Shown here piece by piece: positions 8,154-16,392 of a DNA stretch of 33,522 bases. Both the position numbers and the translations under genes were made by a program. This stretch comes from Flavobacterium psychrophilum (GTDB lineage Bacteria > Bacteroidota > Bacteroidia > Flavobacteriales > Flavobacteriaceae): positions 1-33,522 of the forward strand of contig CAMAQD010000029.1 of the NCBI GenBank assembly GCA_945860385.1, in the 5' to 3' direction. The notes under the pieces are model-generated. The model did no database searches, was not told the DNA's origin, and saw only the letters and a program-made list of their open reading frames with translations. Within the stretch, counting starts at the first letter, position 1. Each line of letters opens with the position of its first letter.

Positions 8154-8166
8154 CATTTTCCTCTCC

Positions 8167-10245
8167 CTAGAAATCATAAGAAACTGAAAAACCTCCATAA
8201 TAATTTATCGGATTGCCCGGGTAATAATACCTTGGTGGAACGACTCCAAAACCTACTGCATTTGGCAAAATACTAGCAGCATATTTCTCGTCTAAGGCAT
8301 TGTTTATTCCGGCACTCAATTCTGTTTTGAGCACTTTAAGTATCGTGAATGAATACGTTGTTTTAATATCAAGTAAAGAATAGGCATCACTGTATTTTGT
8401 GTTAGCATCATTCATCGGAATTTTTCCAACAGTTAAATAGGACACATTTAATCCGAACCCTTTTTTGGTGTTTACATCCAATCCTAAACTCCATTGTTTA
8501 TCAGGAACACCCGTGAGTTCATTGCCTGAATAATCGGCTTCACCATCGACAAAATTCTTGAATTTAAAATTATTTAGAGTCGCTGAAAAATAAGGAGTGA
8601 TTTGAAATTCCAAAGTTTCTAAAAGCTTGTAATTCACAAGCAACTCAATCCCTGGATGAGAACTCGAACCCGCATTGATTCCCACATATTGGTCGTCGGC
8701 AGTGCGACGTGCTACCAATAAATTTTCGATTTGGGTGCTAAAAAAAGTGAGCTCGGTATATAATCTGTTTTCGAACCAATTCCCTTTGAAACCAATTTCG
8801 TAATTCCAACCCGTTTCTGGTTTTAAATTGGTATTAATTTGTCCGTCTGGGGTCAAAGTTTCGGCAACGGACGGCACCGAAAATCCTTTGCTAACTGAGG
8901 TGTAAATGTTTTTTCCTTTTCCCAATTTATAGGAAAACCCAATTCTTGGCGACCAAACATTGCCAAAAGTATAGTCATTATTTTGAGTATCGGAATTAGT
9001 TTGGAAAACATCTTTCAAAGAATAATTTGTTGAATTTAGTGCGATTCCGGTTTCTAAATGCAGATTCTTTGAAAGCCAAACTTCCATTTGTAAAAAATAA
9101 TTACCATAATTCCGTTTTTGTTGTATTGCACTGAACTGATCTCCCTGAATACTTCCCTGACCGGATTGCGACAGATATAAATTCTTAAAAAGTGAATACT
9201 GGTAATTTTCTGCTGCGAGTTCTGTTCCAAAACTTAGCTCAAATGGCAAAGAAAGCAACTGATTTTTGTAGTTAAAATGCAAACGAAGTCCTAATGAATT
9301 GGTTTTATCTTCTAGAATATCAAAGGGTCTTGCTTCCTGTCCGTCCTTAAAATTAGAAAAAAGACTCGATTTCAAAGACCAGTTTTTAGAAAATTGATGG
9401 TCATATCCCACGCCCATCATCAATTTGTCGTAAGATTCATATCCCTGTGCCGCAGCCCAAGTGTTAGCCGCCTTTTCAGGATTGTTTTTAAAATCCTTTT
9501 CATTCAAAGAGCTGGGAATATAGGCTTTCAAGCGAGTGAAAATTCCCAAAAAGGACAAATTCCCTTTTTTTCCTATTTTTTGATCTCCAAATAGGTTGAA
9601 CGATTTTCTTTTATAGGAGCTATTGGCACGGTAACCACCACTTTGCAAATCCGAATAGCTGGAGAATAAATTAGAATTCAAATCGCTGTATCCGCCTGAG
9701 AGTCTCTGCTGGAGCAAACCAAAACTACCAAAAGTCGAAGTTGCTTTTCCAAAAGATTCCAATAAAGGCGTTTCCATTGCAAACAAATGAATTACTCCGC
9801 CCAAACCAGAACCAAAACTGGTTGAATTAGGACCTTTACTAATTTCTATTTTTTCAATAGCGGCAACATCAATATCTTCTATGACCGTTTCTCCTTCACC
9901 TGAACTTAGCGGAATCGAATTAAAATAGGCTTTTACCCTAGTCGTGCCGTATTGCGATCGGGCTCCAATCCCCCGAATACTAATTCTATTGGTATTTAAA
10001 CTTCCTTGTTGCATAAAAACTCCGGGGATTTTATTCAAAACGGGAGTAAGAATAATTCCATCGGTTTTTTGAATGTCAGCGGAACTGATTACCGAGACAG
10101 CTGAAGCTGCGTTTTGAAGCACATTTTGGATTGGGGAAGCTTTCAGAATTATTTCTGAAAGGGCCAAAGTGTCTTTAGTTACTTGACCAGAAACGAGTGC
10201 AATGCCGAAGAAAATAAGAAAAAAAGATAAGATATTTTTATACAA
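8167..10245 (-). CDS. TonB-dependent outer-membrane receptor (FecA/YncD-like)
   Basis: A 692-residue outer-membrane transporter. A signal peptide (MYKNILSFFLIFFGIALVSGQ) is followed directly by the plug: LSEIILKASPI as a TonB-box-like region, then VLNKIPGVFMQQGSLNTNRISIRGIG, IEKIEISKGPNSTSFGSGLGGVI. The 22-strand barrel follows, with the hallmark PETGWNYEIGFKG and a C-terminal strand ending SVSYDF. It has no carboxypeptidase-regulatory-like or signalling domain. The start codon is TTG: an in-frame TAA lies 12 nt upstream and the signal peptide begins exactly here. It is convergent with the cytochrome gene, separated by only 13 bp. The substrate (iron chelate, sugar or other) cannot be told from sequence alone. 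Confidence 0.92.
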   Translation of the reverse strand: MYKNILSFFLIFFGIALVSGQVTKDTLALSEIILKASPIQNVLQNAASAVSVISSADIQKTDGIILTPVLNKIPGVFMQQGSLNTNRISIRGIGARSQYGTTRVKAYFNSIPLSSGEGETVIEDIDVAAIEKIEISKGPNSTSFGSGLGGVIHLFAMETPLLESFGKATSTFGSFGLLQQRLSGGYSDLNSNLFSSYSDLQSGGYRANSSYKRKSFNLFGDQKIGKKGNLSFLGIFTRLKAYIPSSLNEKDFKNNPEKAANTWAAAQGYESYDKLMMGVGYDHQFSKNWSLKSSLFSNFKDGQEARPFDILEDKTNSLGLRLHFNYKNQLLSLPFELSFGTELAAENYQYSLFKNLYLSQSGQGSIQGDQFSAIQQKRNYGNYFLQMEVWLSKNLHLETGIALNSTNYSLKDVFQTNSDTQNNDYTFGNVWSPRIGFSYKLGKGKNIYTSVSKGFSVPSVAETLTPDGQINTNLKPETGWNYEIGFKGNWFENRLYTELTFFSTQIENLLVARRTADDQYVGINAGSSSHPGIELLVNYKLLETLEFQITPYFSATLNNFKFKNFVDGEADYSGNELTGVPDKQWSLGLDVNTKKGFGLNVSYLTVGKIPMNDANTKYSDAYSLLDIKTTYSFTILKVLKTELSAGINNALDEKYAASILPNAVGFGVVPPRYYYPGNPINYYGGFSVSYDF

Positions 10246-10608
10246 TGGTGAGGACCTTTAGGTGAATAAATCGTTTATAAAATTAACTTATTCTTTTTCG
10301 ATTCCCAAAAAGAAGTTAGTCTAGTTTAAAATTTAAATTAGTGCTGAAATGTAAAAAATGATTATTCAAAAAATGGCGTTCATTTAACTTTTAATCTATA
10401 TTTAATTCCTGACTGAGTGATTGACAGACTTTTCAAACGACGGTCTTATTACATAGAATACTCTGCAATATTTCTTGCCTTATTATTGACATTGCTCTAT
10501 TAATTTTACAAGAACTGCTTTTAGTATTATAGTGTAATAATTTGACAGAAAATATCAAATTAGTTCCTAAAACGCCTACCTTTATGTACTTTATAAAAGT
10601 GCTCCAAA
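10246..10608. other. Divergent intergenic region, 363 bp
   Basis: This lies between the TonB receptor (leftward) and the 343-residue lipoprotein (rightward). I see no open frame of protein-like quality and no complete consensus promoter. It contains a bulged hairpin around 10285-10320 (AACTT..CTTTTT / AAAAAG AAGTT) and an imperfect palindrome at 10321-10341 (CTAGTTTAAA / TTTAAATTAG), either of which might be regulatory. Confidence 0.5.
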
Positions 10609-11640
10609 ATGCAAAAATCAGTTCGATCTCTTCCGCTTCTAATGTTTTTTTTGTTGTTTTTAATGAATTTCAGTAGTTGCAAAAAAGCTGAAGCCTCCGA
10701 TGCACATACCGAAAAAAAAACCAACAAAACAGTTCAGCCTGTTCCCGCAATTACATCTTCTACCATTGACACCGTTGACTATAACAAAAGAATGCTCAAA
10801 TTGAGCAATAATGATACTACTGGGAAATGGCCTGTAAAAGCACCATATCCATTGTCTGGAGCCATCCTGCCGTATAATAGAATCATAGCGTTTTACGGAA
10901 ATTTATATTCCAAGAGAATGGGAATTTTGGGCGAATTACCAAAAGAAGAAATGCTCAAAAAACTAAAAGGAGAAGTTGCAAAATGGCAAGCCGCCGATTC
11001 TGCTGTAAAGACAATTCCTGCCTTGCATTACATCGCCATCACAGCCCAAGGTTCGCCGGGGAAAGCAAATTTACACCGTATGCGAATGCCTTTTAAGCAA
11101 ATTGACACAATTATTAATTGGGCAAAATCAATAAATGCATTAGTATTTCTAGATATTCAGGTGGGTCATAGTTCCGTAAAGGAGGAAGCATCGACATTGG
11201 AAAAATACCTAAAATTGCCCAATGTTCATTTAGGAATTGACCCCGAGTTTTCGTTGAAAAATGGAGAAATACCCGGAACAAAAATTGGCACCTTTACAGC
11301 AGATGATATCAATGATGCTGTAGAAATTTTGGCGAAAATAGTGCGTGAAAACAATCTGCCTCCCAAGGTTTTGATTGTACATCGATTTACTCAAGGAATG
11401 GTAACCAATTATAAAAAAATAAAAACAGTTCCCGAAGTTCAGATTGTAATGGATATGGATGGATTTGGATCGAAAGTTTTAAAACGATCAACTTATCTTA
11501 GATATATTTATAGGGAACCCGTGCAATTTACGGGCTTTAAATTGTTTTATAAAAACGACAATAAAAACGGATGGCAAATGTACACTCCAGAAGAATTACT
11601 AAAATTTACACCTCAACCCATCTACATTCAATATCAGTAG
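10609..11640 (+). CDS. Uncharacterised secreted lipoprotein, possible TIM-barrel-like domain
   Basis: A 343-residue protein I cannot assign to a named family. The signal peptide ends in a lipobox (NFSSC, Cys24), then a low-complexity linker to about residue 75. The conserved-looking domain has PYNRIIAFYGNLYSKRMGILGELP, then ALHYIAITAQGSPGKANLHRMRM, VFLDIQVGHSSVKEE, LPNVHLGIDPEFSL, IGTFTADDINDAVEILA and LPPKVLIVHRFTQGM. Alternating hydrophobic strands followed by acidic residues (LDIQ, IDPEF, MDMDGFG) suggest a barrel with a possible carboxylate active site. From memory, similar patterns (YGxP..xxGxLGE, LDxQPGR, LDPEW) occur in uncharacterised secreted actinobacterial proteins; I could not check this. 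The next gene, a polysaccharide deacetylase, starts 21 bp later, so a role in surface or environmental glycan handling is an inference. Confidence 0.8.
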   Translation: MQKSVRSLPLLMFFLLFLMNFSSCKKAEASDAHTEKKTNKTVQPVPAITSSTIDTVDYNKRMLKLSNNDTTGKWPVKAPYPLSGAILPYNRIIAFYGNLYSKRMGILGELPKEEMLKKLKGEVAKWQAADSAVKTIPALHYIAITAQGSPGKANLHRMRMPFKQIDTIINWAKSINALVFLDIQVGHSSVKEEASTLEKYLKLPNVHLGIDPEFSLKNGEIPGTKIGTFTADDINDAVEILAKIVRENNLPPKVLIVHRFTQGMVTNYKKIKTVPEVQIVMDMDGFGSKVLKRSTYLRYIYREPVQFTGFKLFYKNDNKNGWQMYTPEELLKFTPQPIYIQYQ

Positions 11641-11661
11641 AATAGCAATCCTTGTTATATT

Positions 11662-12504
11662 ATGAAAAATATTCTCTTCCCATTTCTTGCTGGAATTCTG
11701 TTTTTTGCAGGATGTAATTCTAGACCCGATGCAATCAAAAAAGAGATTCCTACTCTTACATCGCAAGTCAAAAATGATGAGCAAAGAAAGCAAGTATCTA
11801 GTCCAACAACTATTCTCCACAAACCTGAAATTCCAGTGTTGTGCTACCATCGTATTCGAACCATTCTTCCTAATGAAGGGGAAAATATGAAAACGTATTC
11901 GGTTTCTCCTTCTCAATTTGCAGAACAAATGAAGGCATTGTCGGAAAATGGATTTCACACAATTTTACCAACTCAACTGGAGGATTATTTAACTCACGAC
12001 GGAAAATTGCCTTTAAAACCAATATTAATCACTTTTGACGATACTCGTGAGGAACAATATCGATTAGGAGCTGCAGAATTGAAAAAATATGGGTTCAAGG
12101 GACTCTTTTTTATTATGACAGTTTCTATTGACCGTCCAGGATATATGACCAAAGCCCAAATCAAAAATTTGTCTGATAATGGTCACTCCATTGGCGCACA
12201 TTCTTGGGATCATCATCTGGTGACAAAATACAAAGGAACAGATTGGGAAATCCAACTCCAAAAACCCAAAAAAAAATTAGAATCCATTACCGGAAAACCC
12301 GTGAAATATTTTGCCTATCCCTCAGGAGTTTGGTCCACGGCGGCCATTCCTAAAATTAAAAGCAGTGGTTACCAACTAGCTTTTATTCTGTCAACCAAAA
12401 GAAATTTGAATGAACCTATTTACACTATCAGGAGATTAATTGTTCCTAATTCGTTGTCGGCTGGTGGAATGCTGAAAGCAATTCAAAACACTTTTAATAA
12501 ATGA
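11662..12504 (+). CDS. Polysaccharide deacetylase (NodB/CE4 fold), lipoprotein
   Basis: A 280-residue predicted lipoprotein (lipobox FFAGC, Cys18). The NodB homology domain begins at VLCYHRI. The metal and catalytic motifs are visible: ILITFDD (motif 1, catalytic base and metal Asp), SIGAHSWDHHLV (motif 2, HxxxH metal ligands), and FAYPSGVWS in the motif 3 position. Such enzymes remove N- or O-acetyl groups from chitin-, peptidoglycan- or PNAG-like glycans. An N-terminal section with SPSQFAEQMKALSENGFHTI is typical of the PgaB/IcaB-like subgroup. It is 21 bp behind the unknown lipoprotein and probably cotranscribed; a terminator-like hairpin lies at 12693-12716. The substrate is not known. 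Confidence 0.9.
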   Translation: MKNILFPFLAGILFFAGCNSRPDAIKKEIPTLTSQVKNDEQRKQVSSPTTILHKPEIPVLCYHRIRTILPNEGENMKTYSVSPSQFAEQMKALSENGFHTILPTQLEDYLTHDGKLPLKPILITFDDTREEQYRLGAAELKKYGFKGLFFIMTVSIDRPGYMTKAQIKNLSDNGHSIGAHSWDHHLVTKYKGTDWEIQLQKPKKKLESITGKPVKYFAYPSGVWSTAAIPKIKSSGYQLAFILSTKRNLNEPIYTIRRLIVPNSLSAGGMLKAIQNTFNK

Positions 12505-12692
12505 TGGGTTTAGCAATTATTAGAAGAAATCTACAGCAAACAACATCAAGTATTCTGTGAAGCATTAAACAATTTTACAAAATCAATTGAGAATATAAAA
12601 ACTAAGTTGCTAAAAAGACAAATGTAACATTATTCTCTAACACCCTATTAAAAAAGATTTAATCATCATTATTTTTTATGTTTTATAAAAAT

Positions 12693-12716
12693 ATACCCCT
12701 ATTAAAACAGGGGTAT
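12693..12716 (+). terminator. Rho-independent terminator of the lipoprotein-deacetylase transcript
   Basis: Stem ATACCCCT / AGGGGTAT with an 8-nt loop, followed within a few bases by CTTTTTTG and another T run. It lies about 190 nt after the deacetylase stop and separates that pair from the ATP-grasp operon. Confidence 0.65.
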
Positions 12717-12845
12717 TCTGCTTTTTTGCGTTTTTTAAAATTGAACAATTAAAAAAACAAGGTAAAAAAAACACATAATTATCAAAAATATTTATCAAAA
12801 CAACGAATATGGCATAAATTGTTAAATACACAACAAAATAGATTT

Positions 12846-12872
12846 TTTGATGAAAATAAAATAATAAATTTG
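12846..12872 (+). promoter_or_regulatory. Possible promoter of the ATP-grasp operon
   Basis: TAAATTTG (12865-12872) matches the -7 consensus. A TTTG at 12846-12849 sits 15 nt upstream, shorter than the usual 19-21. The resulting leader would be about 55 nt. Confidence 0.4.
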
Positions 12873-12934
12873 TTCTTAGCAATTATTTTTAACAAATAAT
12901 AATTCAAAAAATTGATTATTTAACAATGTAAAAT

Positions 12935-14371
12935 ATGATGAAGTTGATTCCCAAATTGAACCCAAATGGATGGGACGAGATGTTTTCGAGTAAAGGAGTG
13001 CGAAATTCGTACCGTAACGTATTACATACGCTACAAAACCTAAGTCCTGAAAATATTGAACAAAAGCAAAAACAAGCTTCTGATTTTTTCATGAACCAAG
13101 GAATTACGTTCACGGTTTACAGTGATGACAATCAAGGGATTGAAAGAATATTTCCGTTTGATATTATCCCAAGAATAATCACTCAAAAGGATTGGAACGA
13201 AGTAGAAATGGGGATTGTGCAACGACTGAAAGCGCTTAATTTGTTTTTAGAAGACATTTATAATGAGCAACTTATTATCAAAGAAGGTATTATTCCAGCG
13301 GCTTTAATATCCTCTTGTCCTCATTACATTCAAGAAGTACACGGAATAAAATTGCCTCATAATATTCACATTCACATAGCCGGTATCGACTTAATTCGAG
13401 GTGAAAAAGGAGAGTTTTATGTATTGGAAGACAATCTTAGATGTCCAAGCGGAGTAAGTTATATGCTGGAAAACAGGGAGATTACTAAGCGTATTTTCCC
13501 GGAAATGCTCACTTCTAATCGGGTAAGTATGGTCGGTAATTATCCTATGGTTTTGCACAATATATTAATCTCAATGTCACCCCGAAACATCTCGAATCCT
13601 AATGTTGTTTTATTAACTCCTGGGGTTTATAATTCGGCTTATTATGAGCATACTTTTTTGGCGAGACAAATGGGAATCCCACTTGTAGAAGGAAGAGATT
13701 TGGTTGTAAACAACAATAATGTTTACATGAAAACCACTTCGGGACTGGAACAAGTTGATGTGATTTACAGACGCCTTGACGACGATTATTTAGATCCTTT
13801 AGTGTTCAGACAAGATAGTGCTTTGGGAGTTCCCGGATTAATTAGCTCTTACAAAATGGGAAATGTGGCTTTAGTAAACGCTGTAGGAAACGGAGTTGCA
13901 GACGATAAAGCCGTTTATGCTTACGTGCCTGATATGATAAAATATTATCTCAACGAAGAGCCTATTCTAAAAAATGTTCCTACTTATCAAATGGAAAACA
14001 AAGAGGAACGGGAATTTGTTTTTGCTGATATGGGAAATATGGTCATCAAAGAAACCAATCAGAGTGGTGGATATGGAATGATTATGGGCAATAAAGCCAC
14101 TCAGGAAGAACTGGAAAATGGGAAAAAAGCAATTCTTGCCAATCCAAGGAATTTCATTGCACAACCCATTATTCAACTGAGCACCGTGCCTTGCCTTATT
14201 GATGGTAAACTCAAACTGCGTCACGTAGATTTAAGACCTTACGCCTTATTTGGGCCTGATGGTGTAAAAATTGTACCGGGAGGATTGACTCGTGTGGCAC
14301 TTACCGAAGGTTCTTTAGTAGTTAATTCTTCACAAGGAGGAGGCAGCAAGGACACTTGGATTATTGAATAA
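12935..14371 (+). CDS. Circularly permuted ATP-grasp type 2 protein (DUF404/DUF407 family)
   Basis: A 478-residue cytosolic protein of the circularly permuted ATP-grasp family, predicted to activate a carboxylate with ATP and form an amide or peptide bond. Diagnostic segments are IPRIITQKDWNEVEMGIVQRLKALN, then FYVLEDNLRCPSGVSYMLENR (metal/ATP-binding core), VVLLTPGVYNSAYYEH, DVIYRRLDDDYLDPL, ALVNAVGNGVADDKAVYAYVP, and the C-terminal KLRHVDLRPYALFG plus SSQGGGSKDTWI. The length is typical. Two ATGs occur in tandem (12935, 12938). It heads a three-gene operon with an alpha-E protein and a transglutaminase, an association known from comparative genomics (Iyer and colleagues' amidoligase survey) but without a defined product to my knowledge. 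Confidence 0.93.
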   Translation: MMKLIPKLNPNGWDEMFSSKGVRNSYRNVLHTLQNLSPENIEQKQKQASDFFMNQGITFTVYSDDNQGIERIFPFDIIPRIITQKDWNEVEMGIVQRLKALNLFLEDIYNEQLIIKEGIIPAALISSCPHYIQEVHGIKLPHNIHIHIAGIDLIRGEKGEFYVLEDNLRCPSGVSYMLENREITKRIFPEMLTSNRVSMVGNYPMVLHNILISMSPRNISNPNVVLLTPGVYNSAYYEHTFLARQMGIPLVEGRDLVVNNNNVYMKTTSGLEQVDVIYRRLDDDYLDPLVFRQDSALGVPGLISSYKMGNVALVNAVGNGVADDKAVYAYVPDMIKYYLNEEPILKNVPTYQMENKEEREFVFADMGNMVIKETNQSGGYGMIMGNKATQEELENGKKAILANPRNFIAQPIIQLSTVPCLIDGKLKLRHVDLRPYALFGPDGVKIVPGGLTRVALTEGSLVVNSSQGGGSKDTWIIE

Positions 14372-14377
14372 AAAAGG

Positions 14378-14436
14378 AATTAACAAGAGGCTAAGATGGC
14401 TTACGCCACGGCGCACAAATCGTGCCTCGCAATGAC
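14378..14436 (+). repeat. Dispersed leader repeat, copy C (upstream of alpha-E gene)
   Basis: Shares its left flank (AATTAA.AAGAGG), GAT.GCTT core and right end CCTCGCAATGAC with copies A and B, but carries a longer, more GC-rich middle (CACGGCGCACAAATCGTG) able to fold as GCAC/GTGC. It begins 7 nt after the ATP-grasp stop and ends 7 nt before the alpha-E ATG. Confidence 0.7.
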
Positions 14437-14443
14437 AAATAAA

Positions 14444-15397
14444 ATGAAAACAAATATGCTCAGCCGAGTTGCAGACGGAATGTTTTGGCTCAACAGATAT
14501 ATGGAAAGAACGGATGGGATGTTGCTGACTCTGAACACTTTCTATATCTTGTCATTTGACAAAGAAATGAATGATTCTCAGGGATACAGACCGTTATTAG
14601 AATATTACACTGACTTGTCTAAAAAACAAATTATTGAATCGCAATATGATTCGAATTTTGTGTTGAAATACATAATTTGCGACAATCATAATGTAGATTC
14701 TGTTAAAAACCTTGTTCGGAAAGCCCGCGAAAATGCCAGAGGTTCGCAAGACAAAATTACCAAAGAGCTTTGGGAACACATCAACTCACTGTATCATTAT
14801 ACCAATTCGCCTGAATTGCCAAAAAGGTTGGAAACATATGAAGCGGTCAGTGTCATTACCAAACTCAAAAATGATCTTTTGTTGTATAACGGAATACTTC
14901 ATGTTACGATGCCAAGAGGTTTGGGTTGGTGTTTTTCAAGCATTGGAAAAAATATAGAACGCTGTTTACAAACTATTTCAATGACACAAGCGTATTATAA
15001 ACCCATTAATTACAATCTTGATGGCGACGAAGATTTATTGTATTGGAGACGATTGTTGTTGTCCCTTTCGGGTTATGAACAATATTTGAAAAGTTATAGC
15101 AACATCTCACACAATCGAAAAATCGCTCAGCACGTGGTTTTCAATAAAGATTTTTCACATTCGGTTATGTTCATATTAGAAATAATTGACAAATATTTAG
15201 GGTACTTGTGTATCGATAATATTTCGCCGGAAGCTAGAACACTTCAAAATCAATTTGGAAGACTAAAAAGCATGGTAAAATATACGGATTATCATAACCT
15301 AACTAACCAGCAATTAGAAGACGTTTTAAACGATACTAAGACACAATTGGTGCAATTTTCGACTGATTTTTCTAAATTATTCTTTTCTTATACCTAA
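14444..15397 (+). CDS. Alpha-E domain-containing protein
   Basis: A 317-residue all-helical alpha-E (DUF403) protein, the regular partner of DUF404/407 ATP-grasp proteins; it has no established biochemical role. The hallmark start MLSRVADGMFWLNRYMERTDG is present, followed by helical segments including RGSQDKITKELWEHINSLYHY, and a late HSVMFILEIIDKYLGYL. I start at the ATG at 14444 rather than the frame's earlier ATG (14396), because 14396-14436 lies inside the dispersed repeat; those codons would add an unrelated 16-residue tail. The ATG at 14456 is also possible and gives the family's usual first residues. It sits between the ATP-grasp and transglutaminase genes (5-bp gap to the latter). 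Confidence 0.92.
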   Translation: MKTNMLSRVADGMFWLNRYMERTDGMLLTLNTFYILSFDKEMNDSQGYRPLLEYYTDLSKKQIIESQYDSNFVLKYIICDNHNVDSVKNLVRKARENARGSQDKITKELWEHINSLYHYTNSPELPKRLETYEAVSVITKLKNDLLLYNGILHVTMPRGLGWCFSSIGKNIERCLQTISMTQAYYKPINYNLDGDEDLLYWRRLLLSLSGYEQYLKSYSNISHNRKIAQHVVFNKDFSHSVMFILEIIDKYLGYLCIDNISPEARTLQNQFGRLKSMVKYTDYHNLTNQQLEDVLNDTKTQLVQFSTDFSKLFFSYT

Positions 15398-15402
15398 AAA
15401 AA

Positions 15403-16377
15403 ATGGCAACATATAAAATTATTCATATCACAAAATATCAATACAATTTTCCTATTAAAGAGAGCATCAACGAGGTGCGTTTGTTTCCATATCCTTTTGA
15501 TAATCAAGAAGTTTTGCAACATCAGCTTTTGATAACTACTAATCCTATTGTCGAAATCTCAAAGGATTTTTATGGCAATAGTGTGGGTAATTTCAATATT
15601 TTGGGACCTCACAAAGAGATGATTATCGAATCCCAAATGTTAGTACGAGTTAATCATTCGCTCAAAATTCCTGAAATTGATACTACCAAAGTGCAAGATC
15701 TAGAAATAGAAAAAGTAAACAACAGCTCCTTACTTCGACTATGTTATCCAGATGTCATTACAAATCAAAAAAAAATAGACTCCTACTTAAAAAAAATAAA
15801 TGCTAATACCATTTCTGTGATAGAAATTGCTCAAAAATGCAGTGAATATATTTTTAAAAACTTTACGTATACCAAAGGAATTACAAATATTGAAACCACC
15901 GTTGATGAAATATTAGTCCATAAAAAAGGTGTCTGTCAAGATTTTGCTCACGTTTTGCTTCAATTTTTACGCACAGCTGGGATTCCTTCCAGATACGTGA
16001 GTGGCTATATTTGTCCAAATGCCGTTGGATTTAGAGGAGAAGGAGCAACTCATGCCTGGGTTGAATTTTATACTCCATCTCAGGGCTGGCTTGGCATTGA
16101 TCCAACCAATAATATTTGGACAATGGACAAACACGTCAAACTTTCAGTAGGTCGGGATTTTAATGAATGTACTCCTGTAAAAGGAACATTCAAAGGGTTT
16201 GCCAAACAAACTCTTTCGGTAAGCGTTTCGATAGGATACGAAGATGGAAGACAGTTTGAAGAAGTAAACGATGTAAAACTTCAAAAAGTTTCAGACGATG
16301 TGCAAAGACAGCTTGATCTTTTAGAGTATCAACTTCAGTTACAACTGCGGCAACAGCAGCAACAGCAGCAACAGTAG
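15403..16377 (+). CDS. Transglutaminase-like protein with C-terminal polyglutamine tail
   Basis: A 324-residue protein with the bacterial transglutaminase-like N-terminal beta domain (about 1-160; TKYQYNFPIKESINEVRLFP) and a transglutaminase/papain-fold core (about 160-260). The catalytic triad is complete: Cys in GVCQDFAH, His in THAWVEFY, Asp in GIDPTNN. No signal peptide is seen, so it should be cytosolic. Such proteins may hydrolyse, transfer or cross-link amides. The C-terminus QLDLLEYQLQLQLR is followed by eight consecutive Gln encoded by a 9-bp tandem repeat, ending 15 nt before a strong terminator. It is the third gene of the ATP-grasp/alpha-E operon. Whether the Gln tail is a substrate, a spacer or replication slippage cannot be told. 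Confidence 0.93.
   Translation: MATYKIIHITKYQYNFPIKESINEVRLFPYPFDNQEVLQHQLLITTNPIVEISKDFYGNSVGNFNILGPHKEMIIESQMLVRVNHSLKIPEIDTTKVQDLEIEKVNNSSLLRLCYPDVITNQKKIDSYLKKINANTISVIEIAQKCSEYIFKNFTYTKGITNIETTVDEILVHKKGVCQDFAHVLLQFLRTAGIPSRYVSGYICPNAVGFRGEGATHAWVEFYTPSQGWLGIDPTNNIWTMDKHVKLSVGRDFNECTPVKGTFKGFAKQTLSVSVSIGYEDGRQFEEVNDVKLQKVSDDVQRQLDLLEYQLQLQLRQQQQQQQQ
16351..16374 (+). repeat. 9-bp tandem repeat encoding polyglutamine
   Basis: The unit CAACAGCAG occurs 2.67 times immediately before the TAG stop of the transglutaminase gene and encodes eight Gln. It is a slippage-prone microsatellite in a coding region. Confidence 0.9.
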
Positions 16378-16392
16378 TTCCAACTTTATATA

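Larger units (their letters stand above)
12505..12934. other. Intergenic region, 430 bp
   Basis: Very AT-rich spacer between the deacetylase and the ATP-grasp gene. It holds an open stretch in the deacetylase frame after its stop (12514-12627, no start codon at its head), a terminator hairpin (12693-12716) and a candidate promoter (12846-12872). I see no convincing gene. Confidence 0.5.

Noticed and set aside
12676..12882. Minus-strand open frame of 68 codons in the intergenic gap
   Set aside because: It overlaps the terminator hairpin and promoter region, is composed of low-complexity AT-rich codons and has no recognisable feature; it looks like chance.
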